Below, piece by piece: positions 34,744-46,081 of a DNA stretch of 64,000 bases. The first letter of the stretch is position 1; every line of letters starts with the position of its first letter. Made by a program: the position numbers and the translations under genes. The stretch is taken from NCBI RefSeq assembly GCF_019320115.1, contig NC_089598.1:84329844-84393843 (forward strand), given 5' to 3'. The stretch is from Miscanthus floridulus (lineage: Eukaryota > Streptophyta > Magnoliopsida > Poales > Poaceae). Below the pieces are notes generated by a model that was not told the origin of the DNA, did not search any database, and was given only the letters and a program-made list of their open reading frames with translations.

Positions 34744-36018
34744 GGAAAAAGTCCAAATTATACCTTCATGTATAGACTAGGTCCGGATGACCCCCTAAAG
34801 TAACAAAAGGTTTACTTAACCCCCTCCTTTTGCTAAACCGGTTCAGATTTCACCTTTGACGCATACACAAAACCAAACTTGCTGACTTGGCTGGTTTTTC
34901 TTGACTACATTGACACCTCAGCTACATTACGTGGCAAGTATGCATATTTAGGTTCAGAATAGCCCCTCAGCTATACTACATGTCATGTACGTATCAATTA
35001 TTCAATAGTTTGACAGGGGAAAAATCTGGAGTGAAGGTAATGATAACTTTTAGCATAAAAAATCTCATAATGTTTACTAGACCACTTTAGCATCTTTTGA
35101 ATTCCAAAATGCTGAGCAAGTACGTAAGCAACATTTTACATAAAAATGGACTAATGTGTTCTTGGCTTGGCAACAACTAGTACTTCTTTTGTCACACGAA
35201 TGATCTTCGAGCTGCTCTAAGAAGGCATATAAGGTCCATCGTGTTGTGTATTCCTTTGAGTTCCACTACCTTTTCTTGTCTTGTTTTGCGCGCTGCTGCA
35301 ATCCAGTACCTAGAAAAAACAGCCGTTCAGTTTACAAGACAAGGAAAAAATGATTCAGGTGAAAGCACAAGAGGAATGTCACTTGCCTCTTTTCCTTTCT
35401 CCATTATCTTTATCTTCTTTGATTTACCCTTGGACCCCGACTTCACAGCACATTCCATGCTTGCACACACATCATCCGCTCCTACCTGCACTACGAGGAC
35501 ACACCATTGCCTATTGCGGATAGCTAAGATCGCCGGCTGCTACGTTTCACGCACAATCATATATACGCACCTAAAGTCTTAAAACCCTAGCGGCCAATGC
35601 AGTTAATTTTGCCAAATTTACACCGCAAGAAGACTTTGAAACACACTTGCACCTTTCGTTTGTCCACACCTATCAATCCTTTTTCACTTCCAACAGATCA
35701 TTCGCCTGATTGATCTGACTTTGCTGATGCAAAAAACCAAAGACGAGAACGGCCGCCGCCGCCGCAGCCGTGCTAAACTCAAGGGGGCAATACGAAGGGT
35801 TATTCTGAACCTAAACATGCATACTTTGTCACGTAATGTAGCTAACGTGTTCGTAGTCAAGAAAAAACAGCCAAGTCAGCAGGTTTGGTTTTGTGTATGC
35901 GTCAAAGGTGAAATCTGAACCGGTTTAGCAAAAGGAGTGGGTTAGGTAAACCTTTTGTTACTTTAGGGGGTCATCCAGACCTAATCTATACATGGAGGTA
36001 GCAATTTAGACTTTTTCC
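34744..36018. mobile_element. Mutator-like non-autonomous element with long terminal inverted repeats
   Basis: Terminal inverted repeats of roughly 170-180 bp: left from GGAAAAAGTCC (34744 to about 34920), right ending GACTTTTTCC (about 35850-36018). They include the matching stretches AAGGTTTAC / GTAAACCTT and AACCGGTTCAGATTTCACC / its complement. Flanking 9-mers TTATTATTA (34735-34743) and TTATTACCA (36019-36027) agree at 7 of 9, fitting an old Mutator-type 9-bp duplication. No transposase. The internal 900 bp (including a 65-codon Arg-rich ORF at 35721-35918) could be captured host sequence. Confidence 0.78.
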
Positions 36019-36027
36019 TTATTACCA

Positions 36028-37205
36028 TGCCAAAATATTACACAAGAGTACACACATTTAAGTGGTGATCCTAACATTCAGCTCACTAACACTCCTCAAC
36101 ATATCACCCTTCTCATTTCTCACATCTACTATGCTCTTTGATAGATGGCATGGCAAGGAGGGGTACCTCTTATAGGCCATGGGGGCTCATAAAAAGATGA
36201 CATATACCTCCTTCTAGAAGCTTCTAAGATAAAATATTTATACTCTACATTGTTCTAATGTTTTCACGGTGTTCACATCTAGTGGCTTCATGCAAAATAT
36301 CATGCATCATGAGTTGCCTGAAAGGTTCTAAAGAGTTAGCATTGTTATCTCCAACAATTTATCTACAAATGTTTTTTTATTAAGGCATATGGGTTTTGAT
36401 CTTTCGTGTTAAGAATATCTTGATTATAACAACATTTTTAACTTTCTTGTATGGACGTGGCTAGCGCTAGGACGCTCGCATCCAGACGCCTGTACAGCCC
36501 GCCCCCGTCAGCCTTCACCCCGCCCCATAGTAGCCATGTTCCTGGAACGTTGGGGTCGTGGTACGGGAACACGGTACGTGGTACATGATTTCTTAAATCC
36601 ATGGGACGAAGAGGGTATACAGCTTGATCTCATTCCTTTGATTAATGGAACGGGTACCAAGTGTAAATGGAACGTGTTCCCGAAACGATGAACATGATCC
36701 TAGTTAAATTGGTAATTGATATCATGAACAAATTAATTAAGACAAGTTTTCACTAAACGTAAAGACTTAGAAAGTTATGAAATAGTAAAGATAAAATAGA
36801 TAACTGAACTCCTCGTGTGGCCTCTCCTCTTTTTTTCTTCCATCAATTGAATTTTAGGCCTCACGTTCCATCGGTGTTCCCGAGGTGTGAATCACGTTCC
36901 ATCGGTGTTTGGAATGATGTTCTATCATGTTCCCGTTCCACGATTTGGAACGGTGTTCCCAGAATGTGGAACATGCCCACGTTCCCATTCCCAGGCTGCT
37001 AAGGCCTACCCCCGTCCGCCTTCGCCCTGCCCCACAAGTGCACTCTGCCCCTATCTCCTCCCGCCGGTCCTTCCCCTAACACCCTCCTCTCTCTCCGACT
37101 CTTCATGCAGATGACACTCCGGAGTCAGGATGAGCGGCATAGGACGAGCACACCCCCAGTGTGCCCTGACCTGCAGGGCCACAACACCCTTGTCCGCCGC
37201 CCCCT
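36028..37205. other. Intergenic with a small internal insertion
   Basis: No gene supported. Two similar GC-rich stretches (about 36485-36527, GCCCCCGTCAGCCTTCACC type, and about 37005-37040, CCCCCGTCCGCCTTCGCC type) bracket a segment of about 470 bp. That segment begins TAGTAGCC, ends GGCTGCTA, and is rich in GGAACG/CGTTCC repeats. It may be a small inverted-repeat transposon; no clear target duplication was found. Confidence 0.4.
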
Positions 37206-37892
37206 TGAAGAATCGAGATGGCCGAGTAGAGAGAGGTGAATAGTCGTTTATAAAAATTAATCGCTAGAGCTAGCCAATTTAAATGCGAAAGTGAACTCAA
37301 TGTCTAGCCTCGACTACACCCCTCTATCTAAAATTGCTAGCACCATTAAAAAGGATTGAGCTAGAAAGCAACAAAAAGGACCCAAGCTAATGAGATCTCT
37401 CCTAAACAATTCGAGTTGGCAAGAGCAAAACAATCTAAGCAAGTACAAGAGCAAGTGCACCGGAGCTCCTACACATACTAGTGATAAAGTGGTAAACACT
37501 AAGCACAAGATCAACAACACAAGCACAATATATTGCAATGAAGTAAACTTGTGTTGGGATAAGCAAACCACAATGTAGAGGAGGACACACGATGTTTTCG
37601 CATGGTTCGGCGACTTGCCCTTCACCATTGCCTTGGTCTGTCGGTGCCAAGCCCACTAGCTTGCCCTTCACCGTTGCATTGCACACGGTCCATCCTTGCT
37701 AAGCCTTGCTTAGGTTTTCACTTGCTTGCTATATTTGATTTGAGCATTTCAACATGCTAACAATCAAATTCATGTCAATGTTCGTCTTATCTTATGAACT
37801 AAACCAACTTTCATTCACACACTTAAATAGAGAGATTAGTCCACAAGTGTTGTCATTAATTACCAAAACCAAACAAGGACCTAGATCTTTCA
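37206..37892 (-). mobile_element. Sirevirus-like (Ty1/copia) 3' LTR with short internal piece
   Basis: Minus strand: an LTR starting TGAAAGATCTAGG at 37892, preceded (minus) by a tract ending AAAAGGGGAAGAT (plus 37893-37910), which is a polypurine tract of the Sirevirus style. The plus left end TGAAGAATCGAGATGGCC resembles the 54789 end TGAAAGGTTGAGATGGCG. The flanking 5-mers do not match and the rest of the element is absent, so this is a truncated copy. Confidence 0.6.
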
Positions 37893-38082
37893 ATCTTCCC
37901 CTTTTTGATAATTGATGACAGCCTCAATAAGGAGTTAAGAATAATTGAAAATTCAAGTCAACTCCATACAATGTATTTTGTGAGCTTGAACAAGAGTTTT
38001 GCACCATTTATCCATAGCATGAAGAACATGGGTTTGGATGGATAAATGCCTCTGGCTCGCCCTCGACCGAACAACAAAAAAA
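37893..38082 (-). other. Internal 3' piece of the Sirevirus-like fragment
   Basis: About 100 bp directly upstream (minus) of the LTR read as the end of the internal region, then unassigned sequence. No coding signal. Confidence 0.4.
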
Positions 38083-38472
38083 CACTTGCAACATGAATGC
38101 AACATAAGACTGAAAGGAATATTTGGAACATGCACTTGCAACATGGGTGTGAAACACATGAAACGTTCAAATAAAACACTTGCAACTTGCAACATGAAAC
38201 CACTTGCTACAACATAAGACTGAAACAACTGAAACATTTGGAATATATTGTTGCAACATATGTGTGAAACATATGAAATATCCAGATAAAAATGATTGCA
38301 ACATACGTCTAGAAACAGATGAAGTATTTTGAACAAACGCTTGCAACATGCCTCTAAACCACTTGCAACATATGCAACATCTCCCCGATCTACTTTTACG
38401 ACATCAAGATGAAACAATTGCAACATACTTCTGAAACGTCTGAAACACTTGAAACATATATATGCAACATAG
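38083..38472. repeat. Imperfect tandem array, units rich in TTGCAACAT and GAAACA
   Basis: At least six degenerate units, each about 60-70 bp. A unit holds TTGCAACAT, GTGTGAAACA(C/T)ATGAAA and a stretch ending AAAACACTTGCAAC. I recall similar arrays near the ends of grass Mutator-like elements, but no terminal inverted repeat partner is seen here. Confidence 0.65.
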
Positions 38473-39429
38473 TGGGGGAGGCCAGGCCGCTTCGTGACAT
38501 GACGAAAATTTTCCCTTTTTGAATTCTTTTTTAGTATATGAAGCAAAAAGAAAGAAAAGATGGATAAGGATTGTATTCTTTAATTATTTATCTATGTTTT
38601 ATTACTTAATTTATGATTTACGAATTTCAAAAAAAAAATTTATTCTATTGGATTGGATTTGTTCGAGAATTCGAAGAATTACAACAAAATCTTTAGAAAT
38701 CACATTTTTAGTTAGGGACTTCGGTCGATTCCGGTTGTCAGGGTGGGAGCCGGTGGCGAGCCGTGGTGTGCGAGCACCAGCCACGCTCGTGGGTGCCCAT
38801 GGCTCGGCCAAGGAAGACCTGAGGCGCCACAACACATGTGCCCCAGCGGCCATGGCGGGGTCAGCGGTGCGCGCGACGGCGATGGGGGATGAGCGGATGG
38901 CGAGGGAGCGAGCGGCGCAGGTGACTAGGACGGGCGGCCGGCAAGGGGGGAAGGGCACGGCGCGGCAGCCGACGAACGCACGGTGAGGGAAGGGGCAGAC
39001 GGATGAGCGGCTAGCTGCTTCGGACGCTGGACGGATAAGCGGATGAGCGAGTGGAGATTTTTTTTTTTTTGGTTTACAAGAGAGATAGGGCCCACTCCTG
39101 TGGAGCCGTGTGCGGAGATATAGGACATGGCTTTAAAGCCTACACTTCATAAGGAAAAGAAAAGCTTCCAAGTTCGTACTCTGTTTCCGTTGCAAACGTT
39201 CTAATTTGCTGCCTGTTGTTTTGGGCACGAACTCACTTGCCAACGCAATCGCACTACATACAGCATTACGTTGCAATGAAATGATGATTGCGGGAAAAAA
39301 ATTAGTCTGCACTCTGTCTTAAACACTATCGGACATCACATGCAAGAGCTGCTTGGCCATGCCCTGTGTCGCCTAGACAGAAATAGAGCACAGGGACGCC
39401 AAGATTCCGCCGGCCCTCTCCTTTGCATG
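38473..39429. other. AT-rich patch, GC-rich patch and 3' flank of carbonic anhydrase gene
   Basis: 38515-38725 is very AT-rich with long A runs, unlike its neighbours. 38740-39055 is GC-rich with low-complexity ORFs. A run of 13 T lies at about 39058-39070. Downstream of the carbonic anhydrase stop (39430) no clear poly-A signal was chosen. No gene supported. Confidence 0.4.
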
Positions 39430-40857
39430 CTAGTCCCCGTTCGCCCCTCGGCCATGCGGCAGCGAGGTGTAGTAGAAGGTGACGCCCCTGCCGTTGGCCT
39501 CCTGAAGCGGCCTCGCGTTGCTCCTGGTGCCCTGCACAGCGAAAGCCACGCAATCTTTCGTCAGCGTATATACCAGTGTACTGCAACTCTATGATGCGAT
39601 GCAACGGCGGTGGCGGCACCGCCCGGCCGACCGGCGACCGAGGTGGGCGAACAACGGTGCTTACGTCGTTGACGGCGTTCCGCAGCAGCCTGACCTGGCG
39701 CCGCGTCACCCGCCGTGTCTGCACGCAAGTGGCGCCACGTCACACACACACACGTACGTCGTCGCCGTGAACAAGTCATTTGACCTCTGTGTTGCTGGTT
39801 GCATGCTCTTCTTACCTGGTGCGCGACTACCCACGTCACGCCCTCCGTGCAGGGCGGCGTCGTGAAGGAGCCCGTGTACTTGTAGTAGGCCGTGCTCCGG
39901 CTCACCGGCCGCCGCGGGTCCACCACCTCGTCGATGAGCTCCTCGCGGTCCTTCCTCCTAGCGATCCTCCGGATGTACCGCTCCAGCTGCACACATACGC
40001 ATGCCATGCATGCATCTCGAACAACCATCAGATCGATGAGATCATCACAAATTTGGAGTAGTATTTATATGAACAACAGAACAGAGATCCTCGCTCACCC
40101 TGTGGATGGTCCTGTCGCGACGTCGCCGCGAGATCCTGTAGAGCTGCGAAACCACCGCGTACCTGTTGGTCTCGCTCTGGTGCAGCATGTGCAGCTCCAG
40201 GGCGTACCTGCGCCCGTTGATGGCGTGCTCGCTCGGCGCGTGCCAGTGCATCTGCCGGAGCCGGTACGCCACGCCGTCGATCACCACGCCGCCCGGGTTG
40301 CTGTTGAACCTCACCATGATGTCGTGGCCACGGTTGACGAGGGACGCGGCGGCGGGGCGGTAGGAGCGGCCCAGTCGGCCGGGCCGGTCGGCGAGCCCCG
40401 CCACGGTGTCGGAGAGGCCCATGGGTGACTGCTGGAGACCCACGGAGCAGGCCGCCCACTCCCTCCGGATCAAGCCCCACCGCGCCGGCCCGTTCCCGGC
40501 GTCCCGCCGGTAGCTGAAGTCCTCCTCCGCCTCGTCTTCATCCACTGATCCCAGCCAGCCATTGCATGGCGCGCGTCAATCAAAACCATGCACAGACGAC
40601 AGCAGCACGGGGAGCGTGTCACAAGAACGAAGGATCTGGTGCACTGCACGCACGCATGCATGACACAACGACTTGCTACCGGCTCGATCGCGTGCGTGTG
40701 TAAACCGGGACCGGGAACGCCTACCGAGCTCCTGCGCCGCTGCGCGGTGGACCGTCGCCGGGCCGAAGTGGCGGAGGAGCAGCTGCAGCGAGAGGGAGAA
40801 GACGACGAAGGCGGCGGCGGCGGCCAATCTGCTGCTGCTCGGAGCCGCCGCGTACAT
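39430..40857 (-). CDS. Alpha-carbonic anhydrase, five exons, apparently intact
   Basis: Minus strand exons 40857-40725, 40544-40099, 39986-39816, 39718-39665 and 39531-39430. All introns have GT..AG ends and the joined frame is 301 codons plus TAG. The enzyme interconverts CO2 and bicarbonate, and plant alpha forms are secreted or plastid-targeted. Residues 1-35 form a hydrophobic, Ala/Leu-rich signal peptide. Zinc ligands are His144, His146 (MHWHAPSEH) and His163 (LELHMLH), with Glu150 and Thr236 (FTTPPC) in place. Cys77 (WAACSVG) and Cys239 (PPCTEG) would form the family disulphide. The length is near the top of the usual 260-300. I chose ATG 40857 because the hydrophobic leader follows at once; the frame is open further upstream but that part lacks signal-peptide character. 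It is flanked by repeats and is the only gene here that reads as functional. Confidence 0.9.
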
Positions 40858-41785
40858 GGCGGCCGTCGCTCTTAGTGTTCTGCTGTGTGCTGCTTGAGCC
40901 GCGTAGTTCGTCGAGAATCTGTGTATGCTCAGGCATTTCTGGGGGCTAAAGTAGCCGTGTCCGCGAGCACGCGCGCCGGGGCCGGGAGAAAGCGCGTGGT
41001 GAGCGCCGGCCGGCAAAGGCTGGCCGTCACGCGTTGCATGCCGGAGCGAAAGGATCTCCGCGATGTATTGTATTGAGTGCCAATTTTATTTTCGAACGGG
41101 CCAAATTCTTAATTTTTTCTAACAAAGAAATGTCATTTGTTTTGCTTTTCGAAGTGAAATGAACAAGAACATGAACCGAAGAGTACCCAATATTTTGCTC
41201 GGGGCCGCATCCGCGTGCACGGAACCACATATGGCACATGCCTGACGAAGAGCAGATGAACACACATCCTTAATTTAAACACACTTCCTAAACTACAAGC
41301 GCCTGAATCTCACGCGGCTGCTCTGCATGCCTCAACTAACCAAAGGAGAAGAAAGATGCCCATGGCTGTCCTATGTTGCCTGAGAAGAAGAGAGATTTCA
41401 GGCGCCTATTAAATAGCAAATCTCTAATTTAAATCGAATGAAAAAGGGATATGACAGTTTTTCAGGCTGTGCAACACAGTGACTGCCAACAGTCACAGAC
41501 TACCTGTCACCATCGCCTGAACGTTTAGGTGCCTGAGAGGGAGGAAAAGTGAATGAAAAATAACAAAAAAAAATCAAGAAAAAGAAACCTCGTATTGGAC
41601 TGTGGTCAGTCATCGACGATCGAAGAAAGACATGAAAGTTTGAAACACAGCACATATATATAAGCCAGAAAAATAAAATCTCAATATCTGTCGCGCGACT
41701 CATTATCAAGGGTTCACCTGATGTTTTCTGTATATTCATATTAGGTTAAAGGCATAAGACGATTTTTTTTGTGGCATAATTGCTA
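40858..41785. other. 5' flank of carbonic anhydrase gene
   Basis: Probable promoter region of the minus-strand gene. It is GC-rich to about 41045, then AT-rich. No TATA box was assigned with confidence. No other gene. Confidence 0.45.
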
Positions 41786-41929
41786 CTCTCATCACTCTAA
41801 ATTATAAGACGTTTTGGTTTTTCTTGATACATAGTTTTTGATATGCATTTATATATACACTATGTCTAGATAGGTAAAAGCAATGTATTTAAAAAAGCAA
41901 GAACATCTTATAATTTGGAAAGAAGAAAG
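41786..41929. mobile_element. Stowaway-like MITE
   Basis: Flanked by TA. The left end contains AAATTATAAGACGTTTTGG, and the right arm contains its partner CATCTTATAATTTGG. This is the classic Stowaway (Tc1/mariner) terminal sequence, degenerated. Partner copy at 48535-48672. Confidence 0.75.
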
Positions 41930-41978
41930 TATTCATTTATTTATCATAATGCCATCACTACGGGAGAACATAGATTCG

Positions 41979-42395
41979 CCGAGTGCCGCCAGCTTTGCCG
42001 AGTGCCAAAAAATCGGGCACTCGGCGAAGCCACTCTTTGCCGAGTGCCGGACCGGGTGGCACTCGGCAAAGTCTAGCACTCAGCAAAGAGTGGCTTTGCC
42101 GAGTGCCACAGAGTGCCTGGCACTCGGCAAAGGGCGGCACTCGGCAAAAGCCCTCTTTGTCGAGTGTAACACTCGGCAAAAAAAATGGCACTTGACGGCC
42201 GAGCCCGCCCACGCCGTCAAATTTTTTTTAAAAAAATTCGTTGCCGAGTGCCGGCTATAGCACTCGGCAAGGAGGGCCTTTGCCGAGTGCCAAGGCCCTG
42301 CACTCGGTAAAGATCCCTTCTTTGCCGAGTGCCACTTCCTGGCACTCGGCAAAGGACCTTTTGCCGAGTGCCAGGGCCGGCACTCGGCAAAAAAA
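41979..42395. repeat. CACTA left subterminal repeat array
   Basis: About 18 copies of CTTTGCCGAGTGCC or its complement GGCACTCGGCAAAG, mostly arranged as alternating inverted pairs 5-15 bp apart. Four more copies follow at 42810-42907. In En/Spm these motifs bind the TNPA-type protein that brings the ends together. Confidence 0.93.
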
Positions 42396-43370
42396 AAAAT
42401 TGGTTTTTTTTATCCATTTTTTTGTGAGGCCTTCCCACATTATTTAAAACTCCATGTTCAAATTTGGGACAATTTTGGCTTTTTTTGCTATATTTTGTTA
42501 TTTTTTTGTTTCGTTGAATTTTATGGAATATTTCAAATTTGAACTGCAGGTGCATGGAATAATCGAATTTGGTCGTTCAAAAAATGATATTCATGATATT
42601 TGGTGTATGTTGAGGCCGTATCCAGGAACTCACATGAAATTTTGAACATCTTGTTGACGTAACATGACGAGGTACCTACGGGAAAAGTGTATTTAAATTA
42701 TATAAAATCCGAACGAAGTCCGAAAATGACGAAACTTGTCGGGGCGTCATGTTATCGCATGTAGAGTCTATGGTAAAAATTGAGAAGATTTCGAGCAAGT
42801 TGAGAGGGCCTTTGCCGAGTGCCAGGAAGTGGCACTCGGCAAAGAATTTTTTTTTTAAAAAACAAAAGCCTTTGCCGAGTGTCGGCCCGGCCCAGCACTC
42901 GGCAAAGGGGGAAACCCTAACAAAATGTGTGGGCCGGCCCACACACTCACTCACTCCACACAACACACTCACGCACGCACACCCCCGCGCCCGCCGCCGT
43001 TCGCCGCCGCCAGCTCGCCCCGCTCCCGCCGCCGGCCGCCGCCGCCGCGCTCGCCCCGTGCCCGCCCCGCTCCACCCCGACCCCGACCATACCACGCCGC
43101 CTCGTCCCCGACCCGCCCCGCGCCGGCCCGGCCATGCCCCGCCGCGGTGTCGCCCCTCCCCACCCCGGTTGGCCGCCGGCCACCGGATCCGGGGTGCCCC
43201 GGCTACGCCCGGCGCCGGCGCCCCCTGCCCGCCCTCGCCCCGCCCCGGCCACGCCCCGCTCCGGCGCCGCCCCGCCCCACCCCGGTCGGCCTCCGGCCAC
43301 CGGTTCCGGGCCGCCCCGGCTACTCGGCGCCGGCCCAAGGCAGCGGCCCCGGTGAGCCCGCCGTGGCCCT
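42396..43370. other. CACTA internal non-coding and GC-rich region
   Basis: AT-rich to about 42900, then a Pro/Ala/Arg-codon-rich GC block. A long ORF here (42749-43933) covers subterminal repeats, GC block and purine tract and looks like a by-product of composition, not a gene. Confidence 0.5.
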
Positions 43371-43588
43371 GGAGGAAGGAGGAAGAAGGTAGCAGGAAGA
43401 GGAAGGAGGAAGAAGGAGGAAGAAAAAGGAAGAAGAAGGAAGAAGAAGAAGGAAGAAAAAAGAGGAGGAAGAAGGAGAAGAAGAAGGAAGAAGAAGAAGG
43501 TAGAAAAAGGAGGAGGAAGAAGGAGAAGGAAAAGGAAGGAGGAGGAGGAAGAAGAAGGAGGAGGAGAAGGGGAGAGGGGGAGGAAGCC
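43371..43588 (+). repeat. Polypurine (GGA/GAA) tract
   Basis: About 218 bp almost entirely A and G on the plus strand, built of GAAGAAGG and GGAGGAAG units with only a few pyrimidine interruptions. It could form triplex DNA. It lies inside the CACTA element. Confidence 0.9.
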
Positions 43589-44083
43589 GAGGTGGAGGGG
43601 ACGGACGTTTGTCCACGTTGTCCACGCCGTTCGTCCACGTCGTTCGTCCACACCGTCATCCCCGCCCTCGCCGGAGGAGAAGGTAAAGCCGTAGGGTTGT
43701 CGGCCATTGCGCCGTTTATGTCATTGACGGCCTTCGTGTCGGGTTTGTGGTTGTGTTGGCCATCTGCCCCAAATGTGGACGTTGGCCATTGTGCCGACGA
43801 TTTTTCTTGCAGGTTTCGGAAACCTCCCCATGCAGGGAAGGTTCAGCCGAAATTTTCAACTTTTAGTGATGTTTTTCTTCTTTTGCAGAGCAGGACCTGT
43901 CGGAGGGGACCCGGAGCACCTCGGCGACCTTGATCGTCTTTGTCGGCGTTGCGGTCCTGCCTGCACAGCGCCGACTCGCCACTGCGCCGCTAGCCTGTCT
44001 CCATCGCCACCCTAGGTATAATTGAGCTCTCTTCCTTACCGTTGTAGTATGTAGATCGGTGTAGCCCAGTTAGGCGTCTCCTG

Positions 44084-44147
44084 TCCGAAACAGATACGGT
44101 TGGAGGTATACGGATCTCTACATATCTATGACCGTATCTGTTTCGGA
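44084..44147. repeat. Perfect 17-bp inverted repeat (hairpin 1)
   Basis: TCCGAAACAGATACGGT (44084-44100) and its exact complement (44131-44147), with a 30-base loop. It lies upstream of the transposase segment of the CACTA element. Confidence 0.95.
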
Positions 44148-44168
44148 TTATCTACGTTTTTTGGACAG

Positions 44169-44367
44169 CCCGCGGATGCGTAGATGGGTTAGTTTCCATG
44201 TTCTGCTCGGATCCGAGATGGAATTTCGGCACCACCTCACTGTTGTTCTCCAGATACACACTCTCCCTTCCAGGATGTGTATCGGGAGAACAACGGGGAG
44301 GTGCTGCCGAAATTCTGTCTCGGATTAGAGTAGAGCATGGAAACTAACCTCATCTACGTATCCGCGG
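44169..44367. repeat. Long near-perfect inverted repeat (hairpin 2)
   Basis: Arms of about 97 bp (44169-44265 and 44268-44367) pair at roughly 85-90 percent with almost no loop, including CCCGCGGAT / ATCCGCGGG ends and GAATTTCGGCA / TGCCGAAATTC. RNA from here would fold into a long double-stranded stem. Confidence 0.93.
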
Positions 44368-44463
44368 GTGGGATTAGGACCTATCCTCACCTATTAGATA
44401 GTAGGCACGCCGTGCAGATGCAACTGATGGTTATATTACTCCGTTATGTGTATATACTAGAGG

Positions 44464-45700
44464 ATGGATAACTGTGAGTGGATGTACATGGGACGCCCAA
44501 GTCAGGCTCAAATCACCCGTGAATGGATGGATAAGACCGAGAAATTCTTGGACCATGCATTTAAGGCAGCTAAGGGAGCGAGAGACACGTTCTGTCCCTG
44601 CAGCCAATGTGAAAACAAGAAAAGAAAAACAAGGGAAGTCATGGTGTAGCATCTTTGCAAGTATGGATTTATGCCAAACTATACCCGGTGGGTGTCCCAT
44701 GGTAAAGCCTATCGTCCTAGAGAGGAGGTCGTGAGACGATGCTTGGAGGCATTTGACGGTGATGGTGGGGTACCAGGATGGTTAGGTGACTATGAGGATG
44801 CGATGTTTGCTGAAAGGCCTACGGAGGACGAGTAGGAGGATGAGGAGGAGCCAGAGCCAAGCGCTAAGGCGTTCTTGGCCATGTTGGATTCGGCACAGAA
44901 GGTCCTACATGAGAAGACAACGGTTTCTCAACTGGATGCCATTGGCCGCCTACTGGGGTTGAAGTCCTAGCACAACATGACTCGAGCCTGCTTCGATGCT
45001 ATGATGGCAATTATTGGGGGGCTGCTTCCGGAGGGTCATCATCTGCCGAGCAGCTTGTACGAGTCAACGAGACTCCTTCGGGCACTGAAGATGCCGTATG
45101 AGCAGATACATTGTTGTTCGAAGGGGTGCGTCCTATTTAGGGAAGAACACAAGGATGCAAAGTACTATCCAAAGTGTAAATCCTCTAGGTATGTGGTGGT
45201 AGACAAAGGTGATGGAAAGAAGAAGCAGAATGAGGACATCCCCATGAAAGTCCTAAGACACCTTCCGATCATACCGAGGCTCCAATGGCTATTCATGTCC
45301 GAGGAGTCCGCGAAACAGATGACATGGCACAAGAATGTCGTTCGATACAATCCTGACAAGATGGTACATCCAGCAGATGGTGAAGCATGGAAAAGCTTTA
45401 ATGGCAACCATCGTGGCAAAGATGAAGAGGCACGTAATGTACGTGTTGCGCTGGCAACGGATGGGTTCAATCCTTATGGAATGATGTCGGCCCCATACAC
45501 TTGTTGGCCCGTGTTCGCTATTCCCCTCAATCTCCCCCCGGGGCCCTACTTCAACGGTAAAACATATTCTTGACGTTGATAATTCCTGGACACCTGGGAA
45601 ACAAAATGGGTGTGTACATACAGCCTGTTTATGATGAATTGATCAAGGCTTGGAATGAAGGGGAGGTGCTGCCGAAATTTTCAACTTTTCTTTAAACTCC
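44464..45700 (+). pseudogene. TNP2-type CACTA transposase, truncated
   Basis: Starts at ATG 44464 with the transposase-associated domain (EWMYMGRPS, later a Cys pair in CPCSQC). The same frame runs to 45570 with in-frame TAGs at 44647, 44833 and 44968. The TNP2 core begins with the acidic/AMLDSAQK segment, YESTRLLRAL and HCCSKGCVLF, then VVRYNPDKMVHPADGEAW, then ATDGFNPYGMMS. Near 45535 the frame shifts; the other frame gives LIIPGHLGNKMGVYIQP and KAWNEG. Then it joins EVLPKFSTF, where the normal protein should go on for several hundred residues. It would cut DNA at the element ends if whole. A piece near 45750-45860 may be the tail of another element gene. Confidence 0.85.
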
Positions 45701-46081
45701 TTACATTTTTATCTTGTCACTCACGTGCAATATCTTCTTTTTTGTGCAGCGGACATCGGGGGCGGCGTCGAACCAGGTCGGAGGGTCGCCGGCATCGCAA
45801 GTCGGGCCATCCGCACCCGGACTGTCGCTGGGATCGCACGCTGGGGCGTAGTCGCCGTGAGTCGCTTGCGGAGTAGTTTCTATGTATCCAACTTGTGAAC
45901 TTGTGGACTATGAACTTGTGGTTTGTAATAAATTATGGATTTCAGACAAATTTGGTCGTTTGTAATATATCAATGTGGTTTGTAATTTATTGTTGTTGAA
46001 TTGTGGTTTCTATTATATATATATATGCATTGTTGTTTAAATGGAAAAACAAAAAACAAAAAAAAAAGAAATTTAGAGGTG

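Noticed and set aside
40576..41016. Longer N-terminus for carbonic anhydrase starting at 41016
   Set aside because: The hydrophobic signal peptide starts at 40857 and the extra 53 residues lack signal-peptide character. The downstream part of this ORF also reads into intron 1.
41979..42395. Regular short repeats that could suggest a CRISPR array
   Set aside because: Units alternate in orientation, spacers are tiny and uneven, and they lie at the end of a CACTA element.
42749..43933. 394-codon ORF in the CACTA element
   Set aside because: It spans subterminal repeats, GC-rich block and polypurine tract. Open frames exist on both strands because stop codons are rare in such composition.
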